From: Beroe forskalii
Taxonomy: Eukaryota; Ctenophora; Nuda; Beroida; Beroidae
Length of the DNA stretch: 64,000 nt
Direction of reading: 5' to 3'
Assembly (NCBI GenBank): GCA_011033025.1
Contig: WFMF01000238.1
Span: 124,001 to 188,000 of the forward strand
Positions 48,801 to 57,907 of this stretch are shown here, one piece after another. The notes under the pieces are model-generated. The model had not been told where the DNA came from. It did no database searches and was given only the letters and a program-made list of their open reading frames with translations. Each line of letters starts with the position of its first letter. Position 1 is the first letter of the stretch. Both the position numbers and the translations under genes were made by a program.

Positions 48801-49696
48801 AGGAATAAGTGGTGTCAGTAAAGAGTGGTGTCAGTGAAAAGAAGTGTCAGGGAAGGGTGGTGTCAGGAAAAAGTGGTTTCAGGGAAGAGTGGTCTCAGGG
48901 AAAAAAGTAGTGTCAGGAAATAGAAGTGTTAGGGAAAAGTGGTGTCAGTGAAAATTGGTGTCAGTGAAAAGTGGTGTAAGTGAAAAGTAGCGTCAAGCGA
49001 AAGTGGTGTCAGGGAAAAGTGGTGTCAGTGAAAAGTAGCGTCAAGCGAAAGTGCTGTCAGTGAAAAGTGGTGTCAGGTTAAAGAGGTGTCAGGGAAAAGT
49101 GGTGCCATGCCATGGAATTGGAAGTGATGTCAGGGAAGGGTGGTGTCAGGTAGAAGTGGGGTCAAACAAAAGTGGTGTCAACTTCAAGTAAAAGTGGTGT
49201 CAGAGCTGCGTGGATTTCCCTTTGAATTTGACGCCACTCAGTGAAAACACCAGTTATTATACCTGTCCCGCACTCAGAGAATTCTCCGTAGACAATCCAC
49301 GACATGTCTACGCAGTCCATGGACAGAACGTAAGTACACTCCCCTCCGAACTTATACTTCAACCCTGCGATGTAATGGAACTGATGATGATTTTTTAATT
49401 ATTTTGCAATAGCATGCCTTCATTGGACCTTCGCAGGGGTCAGTAGAGGGTCACTAAGCGGTCACTGCTTTGACACCCGGGTGACCCTTTGGCCTTTACT
49501 GACCCCACGCATCAGTAGGGGTCACCAGGGGATCATCGTATACTTTCATGCACCAAAACACCAAAACGGTAATCTCACCATCAAAAGTGATGACATTTGG
49601 ATCTCCGAAAATGTTGCAAGCTTTCCGGGCAGCATCAATAGTCAGTGTCGAAGTGAGAACTATAAGCAGGACAAAAAGCTGGGAAGAAACCATCAT
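45837..49696 (-). CDS. secreted von Willebrand factor D-domain protein with C8-like region
   Basis: Eight minus-strand exons: 49579-49696, 49263-49364, 48629-48744, 48332-48413, 47080-47221, 46726-46835, 46255-46341 and 45837-45958, giving about 292 residues. It starts MMVSS with a hydrophobic signal peptide (LFVLLIVLTSTLTIDA). The VWD landmarks follow in order: CNIFGDPNVITFDG; KFGGECTYVLSMDC; WIVYGEFSECG; GLYLTVTLAEEGLC; GLYGVEALVFRWKV. A C8-like part then has AARAACQELVDNQELFKC and FYEACLV, then DYCYIELLEEGYPIPC; the C-terminus is GVEQPNNGPFSE. No membrane helix or GPI tail, so it is probably secreted. VWD/C8 modules occur in mucins, zonadhesin, vitellogenin and some luciferases; which relative is closest needs a search. 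Junctions agree in phase; the donor of exon 4 (48331, GTTGAC) is weak. The last exon's acceptor region is duplicated upstream (45985-46042). Confidence 0.82.
45985..46042 (-). pseudogene. duplicate of the VWD-gene last-exon acceptor and exon start
   Basis: Matches 45909-45967 (shared run on the plus strand CATCTCACTCCTCCAGACCT then CATCCCG, an ACAGGGAT, then a CCTAGG or CCTGCAGG acceptor) about 78 bp away. If its acceptor were used the frame would run IPVRDEVWRSEM and stop soon after, truncating the protein. Confidence 0.75.
46454..46527 (+). tRNA. tRNA-Thr (anticodon AGU)
   Basis: A 74-nt cloverleaf. The acceptor arms GGCGCCA/TGGTGCC pair with one G-U; the D arm is GCTTAGTTGGTTAAAGC; the anticodon stem CCTGT/ACAGG encloses the loop CTAGTAA (anticodon AGT); the T arm is CCGAGTTCGAATCTCGG. 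The internal A box (TGGCTTAGTTGG) and B box (GGTTCGAATCC-like) are intact. No intron. A T-rich terminator (TTCTTTT) follows. It lies in an intron of the minus-strand VWD gene, transcribed oppositely. Confidence 0.95.
47247..47305. repeat. perfect 59-bp palindrome
   Basis: Two 29-base arms (beginning ACCTGAGTTTAGAGACTG) are exact reverse complements, separated by one A at 47276. It lies 26 bp upstream (in gene sense) of the acceptor of VWD exon 5. Confidence 0.95.
47340..48012 (+). mobile_element. relic of a GIY-YIG retroelement (Penelope-like)
   Basis: A broken reading frame at 47410-47785 reads VIYCFVCKICKKGYTGRSVQ RLSERAGQHRRNF, then after a stop DEYSLGLHLIENHD, then LFLLETCSPKTLEVNEHKFI and RTLKPNGLNAVDPFG. 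The first part is the YIG half of a GIY-YIG nuclease with its Cys finger; the LKTLKPNGLN type ending is common in retroelement copies. At least three frame breaks. Short inverted repeats (TGTTGAAGCAGGTG at 47347-47360; CACCTGCTTCAACA at 47996-48009) flank it. It sits in intron 4 of the VWD gene. Penelope-like origin is an inference. Confidence 0.7.
48777..49203 (+). repeat. GTGGTGTCAG minisatellite in VWD-gene intron 2
   Basis: About 25 units of 13-18 bp (AAAAGTGGTGTCAGGGA and AAAAGTGGTGTCAGTG). It fills almost the whole intron between exons 49263-49364 and 48629-48744, within 60 bp of the exon on the right and about 30 bp of the one on the left. Confidence 0.93.
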
Positions 49697-49829
49697 ATAA
49701 TCGAATTAAAAGTGCACTTTCACTTTCCTGAGATATCACGAAAAACGTTCACAGAAAATGCAAAAACTCCAAAAGATTGCACAAAAAAATTAGAGAGTAT
49801 CCAACAATTTTGACAGCAAAAAGCTGCGC

Positions 49830-49900
49830 CCAAAAATAGGCGGTGTGACATCTCTATTAAGTACTACTTCAAACCTTGAAAATGACGTCATTCCATCCCA
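49830..49900. mobile_element. AATAGGCGG MITE half-copy
   Basis: AAAATAGGCGGTGTGACATC followed about 40 bp later by AATGACGTCATTCC; the right terminal repeat is missing. Just upstream of the VWD gene start. Confidence 0.55.
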
Positions 49901-50689
49901 CTTTTGATCCATGACCAACCTGTTATCAGCGGTAAATATCATTAGAGTGGTTATGATTAATTATTATCCCAGAGTTCCAGGGGGAGTGTGCATCATTTCG
50001 TTCCACGTGGAGGGTAGGTATGTCATATCAAGATGTTCAAAATATTTGCCAGATCCATGCAGGAGAATGTGACCCGTCCAATTATGTGTCAGTGTGAAAA
50101 AATTTTGTATTTTAATCCCAAAATTGATTTCTATTCAATTTAATAACACACCATCCTCTCTTACCCCAACAAGTACCATTTATCCATAATAATTAACTTA
50201 TGCTGAACTTAAGGTTCATTGAACCTATATAATATTTCCTACGTTACCAAAGTAATAAACGAAATAAAGAAAAATAAAGATGAAAATTAATCAACAATAA
50301 CATTAACATAATTCTTCATTATCATAATATCATATCTAATTCTGATGCATGCTGTATTCATAATTATTGAGTATTTTTGGTAACAAATCCAACCAATCAA
50401 TTATACCTAAAATCTAAAAATCACAATTATAAAAAGTAAAAGTAAAAGTAAGAATATATCGAATTTGATTTGGCATAAACAATGGAAGCATTTTTACTAC
50501 AACGTTTTGTTCGTATCAGGAATTCAGGCACCAGGACTCAATCCCCATTAGCCCATGCGATGCAGAGTATGCCCATTGCCCGACTTTTTCACATCACGAC
50601 ATATTTTGACCTCATAAGCTCATACTCCTGACCCAAACAGTATAGCCCTGTTAAAAAACCTCACACAACACCATAATTCCCAGATCTTG

Positions 50690-51260
50690 CAACCCTAACC
50701 CAGATCCCATTTATACCATTGGCCGTTGTTGAAACGAGGTAAATTGTGTCGTGAGATAAACGTGCAACCCTAACCCAGACCCTAACCATTGCCTAGAGGT
50801 GAAACATCACGAGGTAAAGTGTCGTGAGGTAAGAGTGCAACCCTAACCCCGCCCCTAACCATTGCCTAGAGGTGAAACATTACGAGGTAAAGTGTCGTGA
50901 GGTAAAAGTGCAACCCTAACCCAGACCCTAACCATTGCCTAGAGGTGAAACATTACGAGGTAAAGTGTCGTGAGGTAAGAGTGCAACCCTAACCCAGACC
51001 CTAACCATTGCCTTGAGGTGAAACATTACGAGGTAAATTGTCGTGAGGTAAGAGTGCAACCCTAACCCAGACCCTAACCATTGCCTAGAGGTGAAACATC
51101 ACGAGGTAAAGTGTCGTGAGGTAAGAGTGCAACCCTAACCATTGCCTAGAGGTGAAACATCACGAGGTAAAGTGTCGTGAGGTAAGAGTGCAACCCTAAC
51201 CCAGACCCAAACCATTGCCTAGAGGTGAAACATTACGAGGTAAAGTGTCGCGAGGCAAAC
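50690..51260. repeat. about 60-68 bp tandem array running out of the LU-A terminal exon
   Basis: About eight units, each with CAACCCTAACC(CAGA)CCCTAACC, ATTGCCTAGAGGTGAAACAT, CACGAGGTAAAGTGTCGTGA and GGTAAGAG. Each unit contains two CCCTAA motifs. The right-most unit (51213-51255) is also the coding end and stop codon of the LU-A gene on the minus strand. Confidence 0.93.
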
Positions 51261-51403
51261 TGTCGCTCCCCAAGCTTTGAAACTCCGTCCTGCGCTGTTA
51301 CCAGACGCCTCAACCACCAGGGGCTTCAGGGGCTCATTGCAGAGCTCACTGTAGCACATCCAGCACTGCTCGTCCTTCTGTATAATAGTTAATGTTATAC
51401 TTA

Positions 51404-51544
51404 CGGTGACAGTTCGAACTGCAGTTTTGTGAACGTGTCGTAAGTTTGCACGGCGTAAAGACATACAAATAACAAAATATCATGTCTGTACGCCGCGCAA
51501 ACTTACTCCGCACATACAAAACTGCAATTCGAACTTCCACTGTA
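51404..51544. mobile_element. foldback element, GCAGTTCGAACTGCAGT family (copy 2)
   Basis: Arms GACAGTTCGAACTGCAGTTT and AAACTGCAATTCGAACTTCC, with the inner pair GCACGGCGTA and TACGCCGCGC. It lies in intron 2 of LU-A, 27 bp from the acceptor of exon 3. Confidence 0.8.
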
Positions 51545-52582
51545 ATAGTTAAACTTAATGTTCATATGTTATACTGTACTTATGCTTGTAAATAGTCATA
51601 TTCGTCCGACAGCAGTAAATTTAGAGTTAAACTATCAAATGTGGTGGTTTCATAAAATATGGTCTATCTGAGTGCTAAGGAAATCAAATGCTTATGCTAG
51701 AAAAGTAGAAAGGAACCTGTGGGTTAAAATTATAATCCACTATATAAAATTATAATCCACTATAAAAAAAACACACAGGTATAACACACCTGTACTTCAC
51801 AGACGTAATTTGCCAGAGTATTGCCGCAACTGTAAAGCCTCGTAACGATGAGCCCATTGCCATCCGTGGAATTATCCCATACTGTGTTGCTGTGGTGAGA
51901 TTATGATGAATTGCTTAATATTGGACTTTGGAGTTAGATCGGGTCCTTAATAGCTTAATGCTTAAACCCATATGATTATGCTCAAACCCATATGATTATG
52001 AGTACACATGGATCGATCGATGAAAACACGTGAAAATACTGTTCTTTCGGCATAAATTCTATGAAAAAGAAATTGCAAGCACTGTAAAATGCGCGCCTTT
52101 ATCTATATCAATCCCTTCATCGATCAATTCATGAGTAGTGAGTACATAATCATAAATATAATTATAAACATTATAACAACCTTTCACTTGTAAATGTAAG
52201 GCGTTGCCTGACCCCTCGCGCGCGCGCCACGACGTCAGACAACTTTTTACATGGCAATACCAGATAATATGCTAATACATTCGACAATGTACGTATAATT
52301 TTCTCTGATAAGGATAATATAGCTACCAAAGTATCTGTATTTAAAAATTCTAGGTGGCCCCAGCTGCCAGCATCAATATGACCATGCCGATGTCATGCGT
52401 CTGGTTCAGCCGATCAGTCCCACAAAGCCTGATCTGATGACTGATCTATCTAAATCCTAAATCCAATCCATTCATAATCCTATTCCTTGCCGTGCCACAA
52501 AAGCACATATTTGCGCAAGACAAAATTCAAAACAAAAATCATCTAAGTATCAAACGCTGCGCAAGAATTAAAAAGAGTTATT

Positions 52583-52721
52583 ACAGTGGCAGTTCGAACT
52601 GCAGTTTCGTGAGAGCGGCGTAAGTTTGCGCGGCGTACAGACATGTTATAAATGTTATCTTTATGTCTTTACGCCGCGCAAACTTACGCCGCGCACACAA
52701 AACTGCAGTTCGAACAGTCAG
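52583..52721. mobile_element. foldback element, GCAGTTCGAACTGCAGT family (copy 3)
   Basis: Arms GGCAGTTCGAACTGCAGTTT and AAACTGCAGTTCGAAC, inner pair AGTTTGCGCGGCGTA and TACGCCGCGCAAACT. It lies in intron 1 of LU-A, ending 15 bp from the exon 1 donor. Confidence 0.85.
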
Positions 52722-53037
52722 CGATATATACTCACATTTCACAAGAATCGACGAATTTACCGCAATACCTTGTCCTGATTTCACCTTCACCGTTTTTAGT
52801 CGCACCCGAATGGCATTGGAAATTGCCAGACCAATCCACACCATTAGCATATATTGATTATAATCAGCAGAGCACGCCCCAATGAGCCCCAGGAACAACA
52901 GCACACCTTTCATTCCGTTCAACCTGATACTATCACATTGAAAGGGTTAATTGTTAATTACAATATTCATTCAATCGCCAGGGCGATCATAATATTGAGG
53001 CCGGTGTACGACATTTCATCTCCCTATCCTAACCAGT

Positions 53038-53110
53038 AACCATATAACCCTAACCGTAACCAGAACACTAACTCTTACCCGTGATACACAAATCTAACCC
53101 TAACCCTAAT
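53038..53110. repeat. degenerate CCCTAA-type interstitial telomere-like stretch
   Basis: Several CCCTAACC and CTAACCCTAACCCTAA motifs in 70 bp, ending in two perfect tandem CCCTAA units. Confidence 0.5.
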
Positions 53111-53371
53111 CGAGATTCGAGTCGCGATAAAATCGATTAAAAACGTCAAAAGCTAACACTAAGTTAACATGGTGCACCGAGGTCGAGGGTGTAATTTGAT
53201 ATAGGGGGCAATTCCGTATCATATTTTGCGCCTTGAATTGCTCTTTGATTTAACTGTAGCATGCGGTAACTGAAGTTCGAAACTTCGGACTTTGACTAAA
53301 TGGTAATTATGGTACTTGTCGTAAAATGAAACTTTCTATATACCTACCTTAAATTTCGCTTTAGGTACTCA
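53111..53371. mobile_element. partial copy of the TTAA-flanked MITE
   Basis: Shares GGGTGTAATTTGATA, ATCATATTTTGCGCCT, GAATTGCTCTTTGATTTA, CGGACTTTGACTAAA and CCTTAAATTTCGCTTTA with 35195-35464. The left part and both TTAA-flanked ends are missing. Confidence 0.75.
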
Positions 53372-53881
53372 CTAATAAGTGCTTCTAATATTTTAGTATT
53401 TTATTGTTAGTGCATGAGGGAAAAGCCGTTTACGCGGAAATTATGAATGATATGATCATTGACATTGATAATGAATAAAGCAGACAAGGGCCATATAGCA
53501 GGTTGTCACATCTGACAATCAAAACTCAAACTATAAATTGTGGGCCGATGACTAATTGAGTAATTGATACTGCAGAAGGCTCGATAAATTGATACTTTCG
53601 ATAAAATCTATACCTAAAAGTAAATGGAAAGTTGACGCACGAAAAGGAAATTTGCATGTCTTAATCGGGCCCTCTGCACACATGAGCGTTCAATGAGCTG
53701 GAATCCTAAATACTGCGTTACGGATGAGTGTTAGTTCTGATGAAATATACTGTTGGAATTTGGATCCCATAAATAGCCCCTCCCCCCTAAATGTTAAGGA
53801 TGAGTGGCATCCGTATACCTAGCGCTGAATTACTAATTTCACAACTCAAGAGATTGAAGTTCAAACGAAATATGTGATACA

Positions 53882-54064
53882 TGAGAATTTTCATCAGAAT
53901 CTTTCGTAAATCACGTGATTTAATCACAGGTGCAAGAAGATTGAATTTCATTTTCAAAAACCGCGTCAGTCGAGAGAATTTTAATCAGAAGCTTTCGTAA
54001 ACCATGTGATTTAATCACAGGTGCAAGAAGATTGAATTTCATTTTCAAAAACCGCGTCAGTCGA
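53882..54064. repeat. two-copy tandem duplication, about 92 bp
   Basis: TTTAATCACAGGTGCAAGAA and the following 40 bp (through CCGCGTCAGTCGAGA) occur twice, at 53918-53976 and 54010-54065, with the preceding 30 bp also alike. Recent duplication; non-coding. Confidence 0.85.
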
Positions 54065-54297
54065 GACCAGAATTCTTATTTCGTTCTCCGGATCAATTTT
54101 CATTTCTCCAGAATTTTTTGTTTCTCCAGGGTCTGATTTTCAATTTAATTTTATTATTTTTTAGGTAATCATTTTGATTACCTAACGGTCTGACATTACA
54201 GTATTTTTATGTAATAAGACTGTAATTCTTATTCTATTCTATTCTATTCCAGAATTCCAAAATAAAAGTTTCAGGAATTCAGAATCGAAGGGGTTTA

Positions 54298-54484
54298 CGG
54301 TGACAGTTAGAACTGCAGCAGTGTGAGCGTATTTTTTGTGCGCGCGGTGTACAGACATTTCATTTATATGTCTGTACGCCGCGCATAAAAAAGACGCGCA
54401 AACTTACGCCGTAAACAAAAAGACGCGCAAACTTTCGCCACGCGCAGACAAAAGACGCGCTCACTGCAGTTCTAACTGCCCCTT
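54298..54484. mobile_element. foldback element, same family (copy 4, expanded centre)
   Basis: ACGGTGACAGTTAGAACTGC at the left and GCAGTTCTAACTGCC at the right. The centre has extra AAAGACGCGC units (54390-54462), so the arms are imperfect. Confidence 0.7.
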
Positions 54485-54818
54485 TTAATGTTACTGTTGC
54501 CCTTCTTCATCAGCACATACCCTGCATGTGGATGGGCGTATGTAATATGATTATGTGCACGTTCCCAATGCCACAGCTCAAATCATAAAACATCCAGAAA
54601 TTCGGTCCCATGTCCAATGTTCATCTAACCAGGGCAAAGGTCTCCATACCTTCGGGACGAAAGACTGCGTACATATATATAATATATATATTTCTCAGAC
54701 GTTGCCTGACTCCCGACGTCAGACAAGTATATAAACTCACAGTCACATAGTTCTATGAGCATGAGTATAATAAGGCAAACGCTTGATATGTGATGTCACT
54801 AAAGAAGCTTCGTATATT

Positions 54819-54931
54819 TGTTGGCATCTTACATGCTTGCTTGTAAGCAAGCTAATGACGTCGGCAAACACGAAAATAGCGTCAATTTACCCGACTCAAT
54901 AGTACTACTGCAGATGCCAACAATCAAACCT
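54819..54931. mobile_element. short MITE with TTGTTGGCATCT ends
   Basis: TTGTTGGCATCT at the left and AGATGCCAACAA at the right, 110 bp apart, with an inner palindrome GCTTGCTTGTAAGCAAGC. No coding capacity. Confidence 0.7.
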
Positions 54932-55084
54932 TATCCTATGCTATCACGTTACAATGAGTAAAGTAAGACTACCTCTGTTGAAGGCGGCGCTCCATTGAGC
55001 TCTAGTGCAGCCAACAGGTGACCAATTATGACGTAAGCAATTATGACGTAGGTCATTATAATTAGGGTATTGGCAATAGGGAAT

Positions 55085-55490
55085 AGGCAGTTGGCGAGAT
55101 GACTGGAGGATAGTATATAAGAGCCGCTCTCAACAGAGCAGTCAGATTATTGTTCAGCTGCTAACGCATTCATGCGAACACGCTTCTTATCAAACCTAAT
55201 CTATTCTTGCTTTACATTCACGTTATACTTGATAGTGCTATTTAGCCTCACTATATTGATTATACTGATTGTATTGATAACCAAAATACTAACCAAAGCT
55301 TGAATATAACCCACTCGTTTCACTTGTTCCTTGCTTACTCGAAACCCTTAACCTTTCCCTTGGACCAGACCTTTATAAACCCTGAAGAGGACTCTACCAC
55401 GTCTTAGAGACATCTCCCTACCTACTGGAACCGGAGAACGATACGTTGGTAACAGTTGCTACGGACACAGAGGACTGAAGCCAACATATT
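55085..55490 (+). other. promoter-like or LTR-like segment
   Basis: TATATAAGAGCC at about 55116 is followed 30 bp on by CAGTCAGATTATTG and then about 330 bp of pyrimidine-rich, stop-filled DNA. TATA box plus initiator spacing resembles the U3/R of an LTR retrotransposon. No partner LTR, primer site or gag/pol frame is visible, so this is tentative. Confidence 0.3.
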
Positions 55491-55545
55491 GGTCAATTCC
55501 GAGTGTTGAAACACTAATACGCCGTCTGCATTAATATAGCAGTCC

Positions 55546-55795
55546 CATATTAGCCACCAGGAGAGCTGCAACCACCGGTAGGAAGGCCCAGGTCTGCATT
55601 AAAGCAGTCCCATATTAGCCACCAGGAGTGCTGCAATAACCGGTAGGAAGGCCCAGGTCTGCATTAAAGCAGTCCCATATTAGCCACCAGGAGAGCTGCA
55701 ATAACCGGTAGGAAGACCCAGGTCTGCATTAAAGCAGTCCCATATTAGCCACCAGGAGAGCTGCAATAACCGGTAGGAAGGCCCAGGGTGACGCT
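55546..55795. repeat. 66-bp tandem array overlapping the LU-B terminal exon
   Basis: About four units of CAGTCCCATATTAGCCACCA, GGAGAGCTGCAATAACCGGT and AGGAAGGCCCAGGTCTGCAT plus TAAAG. On the minus strand each unit can encode AFLPVIAALLVANMGLL and then TAA. The right-most unit is the end of the LU-B coding region. Confidence 0.95.
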
Positions 55796-57480
55796 GTGAA
55801 GCTCCCAACACCCCTGTTGCACGGCTTCTCTTCCTCCTCCTCCAGGGGTTTATTGCAGAGACTATCGTAGCACACCCAGCACTGCAGAATATTGTTATTT
55901 CAGAGCCAAGTGCCAAAGGGTGGTCAGTAGGGGTCAGTAGGGGGTCAGTAGGGGCCAGTATGTGGTCAATAGGGGGTCACGTCAGTAGGGGGTCATGTCA
56001 CTAGGTGGTCAGCATAGAGGGTCACGACAGTAGGGGGTCAGTAGGGGTCAGTGTGTGGTCAGTAGGGGGTCATGTCAGTAGGAGTCAGTATGTGGTCAAT
56101 AGGGGGTCATGTCAGTAGGGGTCAGTATGTGGTCAGTAGGGGGTCACCTCACTAGGGGGTCATGTCACTAGGTGGTCAGCATAGAGGGTCACGACAGTAG
56201 GGGGTCAGTAGGGGCCAGAGTGTGGTCAATAGGGGGTCACGTCAGTAGGGGGTCATGTCACTAGGTGGTCACGACAGTACGGGGTCAGTAGGGGCCAGGG
56301 GGTCACTAGGTGACTATTCCAGCTCAGTATATTGCAAGGTCTCCCGTAGCACATCCATCACTGGGAATAGTATCTAGCGCTATAATTTTTAGTATGTAGT
56401 TAACATCACTTAGTTACAACTTTATAACGTGAAACTGAATGTTGTTTATTTTGAAGTGACGTTGTAGCACTTAGACAGTCGGGTTCTTTCTCATATCATG
56501 AGTTTTTCAATGAAGAATGCTTGTGAACCATCACAACCAAATCCTTTTTGACAAAATGGTCTAAATCTTTTTCTCAACACTTCTTTGACTTACTTGGAAG
56601 TTCTCCTTGACGCGACATTCATAATAATCCGAGGTGCCTCCGCATCCATACAGCTTCGTTAAGACTATGCTGCCGTTCGATGAGTTCCCCCACATCATGT
56701 TGCTGCGGTTCGGGTTAATCTAAGTAGTGTATCTTACGAGAAAAGAGGTACGAAATATTCGGAGATTTTTCGAAAAAAATCCCCATATTTTTGTTCCCCA
56801 CAAAACTCCAAAATGATGTCATCACTATAATACGTTATTGCATGCGTAATACTCTCGAAAATATCCCCAAAAATTTAAATACCCCCAAAATATCCAACCG
56901 CGGAATTATTGGTAAGGTATACAACTAACTGAACCTAGCAGTTTCGGACCGAAACTGCGATGTTGCAAATGCAATTTCTTCGTCATTTTGGATGATAATC
57001 CTCAAATTTTCACAGGTGCTATTTGATGCCATAATTTTAAGTTCCATTGCAAATTTTTAGAATTTTTTTAGTTTTTAACACACAAATGGTATATAACAGT
57101 GATGAGTCTCCTGCGCGCAGCACTTTTCTATTAGCACTTTCGGTCTGAAACTGATTCAAGTATAAGGGGCCATCCAGAAATGAGCTCATCACTTGGGTAT
57201 GTATGTATGTTTTGGAAATGATGAGGTAGTGATGAGTTAGTATGTATGTATGTTCAATAAAGGCCGATTTTTGCATTGATGAGCTCATTTCTTAACAATA
57301 TGCTGTAACAACAGAGCTGTATCAGTATACTAACATTTCACATCTTGCGACATATTGGTCACATGTGGTTTCTCTGACTTCACCAACTCCGTTCTTAGTT
57401 GCACCTTTATAGCAAATCATTCGAGCATAGCACGCCCCAATGAAAACCAGGCACAAGAGCACACCCTTCATTTCCTTCAT
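55729..57480 (-). CDS. LU-B: Ly6/uPAR-domain protein with GPI-type tail
   Basis: Three minus-strand exons, all in phase: 57335-57480, 56594-56702 and 55729-55881; 135 residues. Signal peptide MKEMKGVLLCLVFIGACYA; the LU domain starts at once: RMICYKGATKNGVGEVRETT, CDQYVARCE; exon 2 IVLTKLYGCGGTSDYYECRV; exon 3 CWVCYDSLCNKP, an acidic EEEEEK linker, then a hydrophobic C-terminus WAFLPVIAALLVANMGLL with no basic residues after it, as in GPI-anchor signals. Cys pattern: C-x(16)-C-x(6)-C ... C ... C ... CxxC-x(4)-CN, the Ly6/uPAR (three-finger) plan. The gene is intact. Known members are surface ligands, receptors or complement regulators; the role here is unknown. The tail is encoded by the first unit of a tandem repeat. 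Paralogous to LU-A, 3 kb to the left. Confidence 0.85.
55917..56312. repeat. GGGGTCAGTAG irregular minisatellite
   Basis: Units of about 11-14 bp (GTCAGTAGGGG, GGTCATGTCAGTA, GTGTGTGGTCA) in higher-order blocks. It lies in intron 2 of LU-B, directly after the decayed terminal exon (gene sense). Confidence 0.93.
56310..56360 (-). pseudogene. decayed copy of an LU terminal exon
   Basis: After an acceptor (ATTCCCAG) it reads TGA TGG ATG TGC TAC GGG, then AGACCTTGCAAT. Compared with TGC TGG GTG TGC TAC in LU-B, the first Cys codon is a stop (TGA) and CxxCY...CN is still readable. It lies in LU-B intron 2. Confidence 0.75.
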
Positions 57481-57507
57481 CCTGATACTACCTTACGCAT
57501 ATGTGTC

Positions 57508-57742
57508 TTCATAGGTCGAAAACAACAGGTTGAAAAGTAGGTCGAAAAGACATGTAGAATTTTACTGTGCCCCAGTCTGGATGGCTTTCACAATAGGAAC
57601 TATATTTTCCCCATCTCTCTTGAAGATTGAAAGCATGATCTGCAATTTCCAAGCCAAGAAGGGTCTTTATTGAGCCTTTTTTTACCTACCTTTCAACCTA
57701 CTTTTCGACCTACTTTTCGACCTGTTGCTTTCAACCTATGAA
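57508..57742. repeat. inverted repeat upstream of LU-B
   Basis: CATAGGTCGAAAACAACAGG and TTGAAAAGTAGGTCGAAAAG at the left; CTTTTCGACC, TACTTTTCGACCTGTTG and CAACCTATG at the right. Confidence 0.7.
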
Positions 57743-57753
57743 CACACTATCAG

Positions 57754-57872
57754 TTATCGGACATAATTTTCACGGATCTTACATTCACGCTGAGCACCTC
57801 AGCGTGAAAGATAATGTCCGTGAAAATTAAGGTCCGTGAAAATAAAGTCCGTGATAATTATGTCCGATAAGA
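57754..57872. repeat. inverted repeat with TTATCGGACATAATTTTCAC arms
   Basis: TTATCGGACATAATTTTCAC at the left and GTGATAATTATGTCCGATAA at the right, with an inner GCTGAG/CTCAGCGTGAA hairpin and internal GTCCGTGAAAAT repeats. About 118 bp; MITE-like. Confidence 0.8.
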
Positions 57873-57907
57873 TTACTATCACAAGGAGATTGAATTGGTT
57901 ACTTCAC

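Larger units (their letters stand above)
51219..52913 (-). pseudogene. LU-A: Ly6/uPAR-domain GPI-type surface protein, frameshifted in exon 1
   Basis: Three minus-strand exons: 52736-52913, 51790-51889 and 51219-51377. Exon 1 opens with a signal peptide (MKGVLLFLGLIGACSA). The LU domain then reads in another frame as FQCHSGATKNGEGEIRTRYC and FVDSCE. Exon 2 has NSTDGNGLIVTRLYSCGNTL and YVCEVQ; exon 3 has QCWMCYSELCNEP, then a hydrophobic tail ATVCLATLYLVMFHL at the stop. There are eight Cys with the CxxC...LCN ending of three-finger proteins; the tail suggests a GPI anchor. Exon phases (2, then 0) equal those of LU-B. Exon 1 is 3n+1 long where 3n+2 is needed, and there is no AG for an intron between signal and domain, so one base is missing (or two are extra) near 52850-52875. 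It may be a pseudogene, an assembly error, or a gene with an unseen first exon. Confidence 0.78.

Noticed and set aside
50690..51260. CRISPR-like repeat array
   Set aside because: Units are contiguous with no unique spacers, and the genome is eukaryotic; this is a satellite.
55680..55916. Minus-strand 78-codon frame ending PTGYCSSPGG
   Set aside because: The LU-B terminal exon uses another frame here, supported by CxxC...LCN, phase and the paralog.
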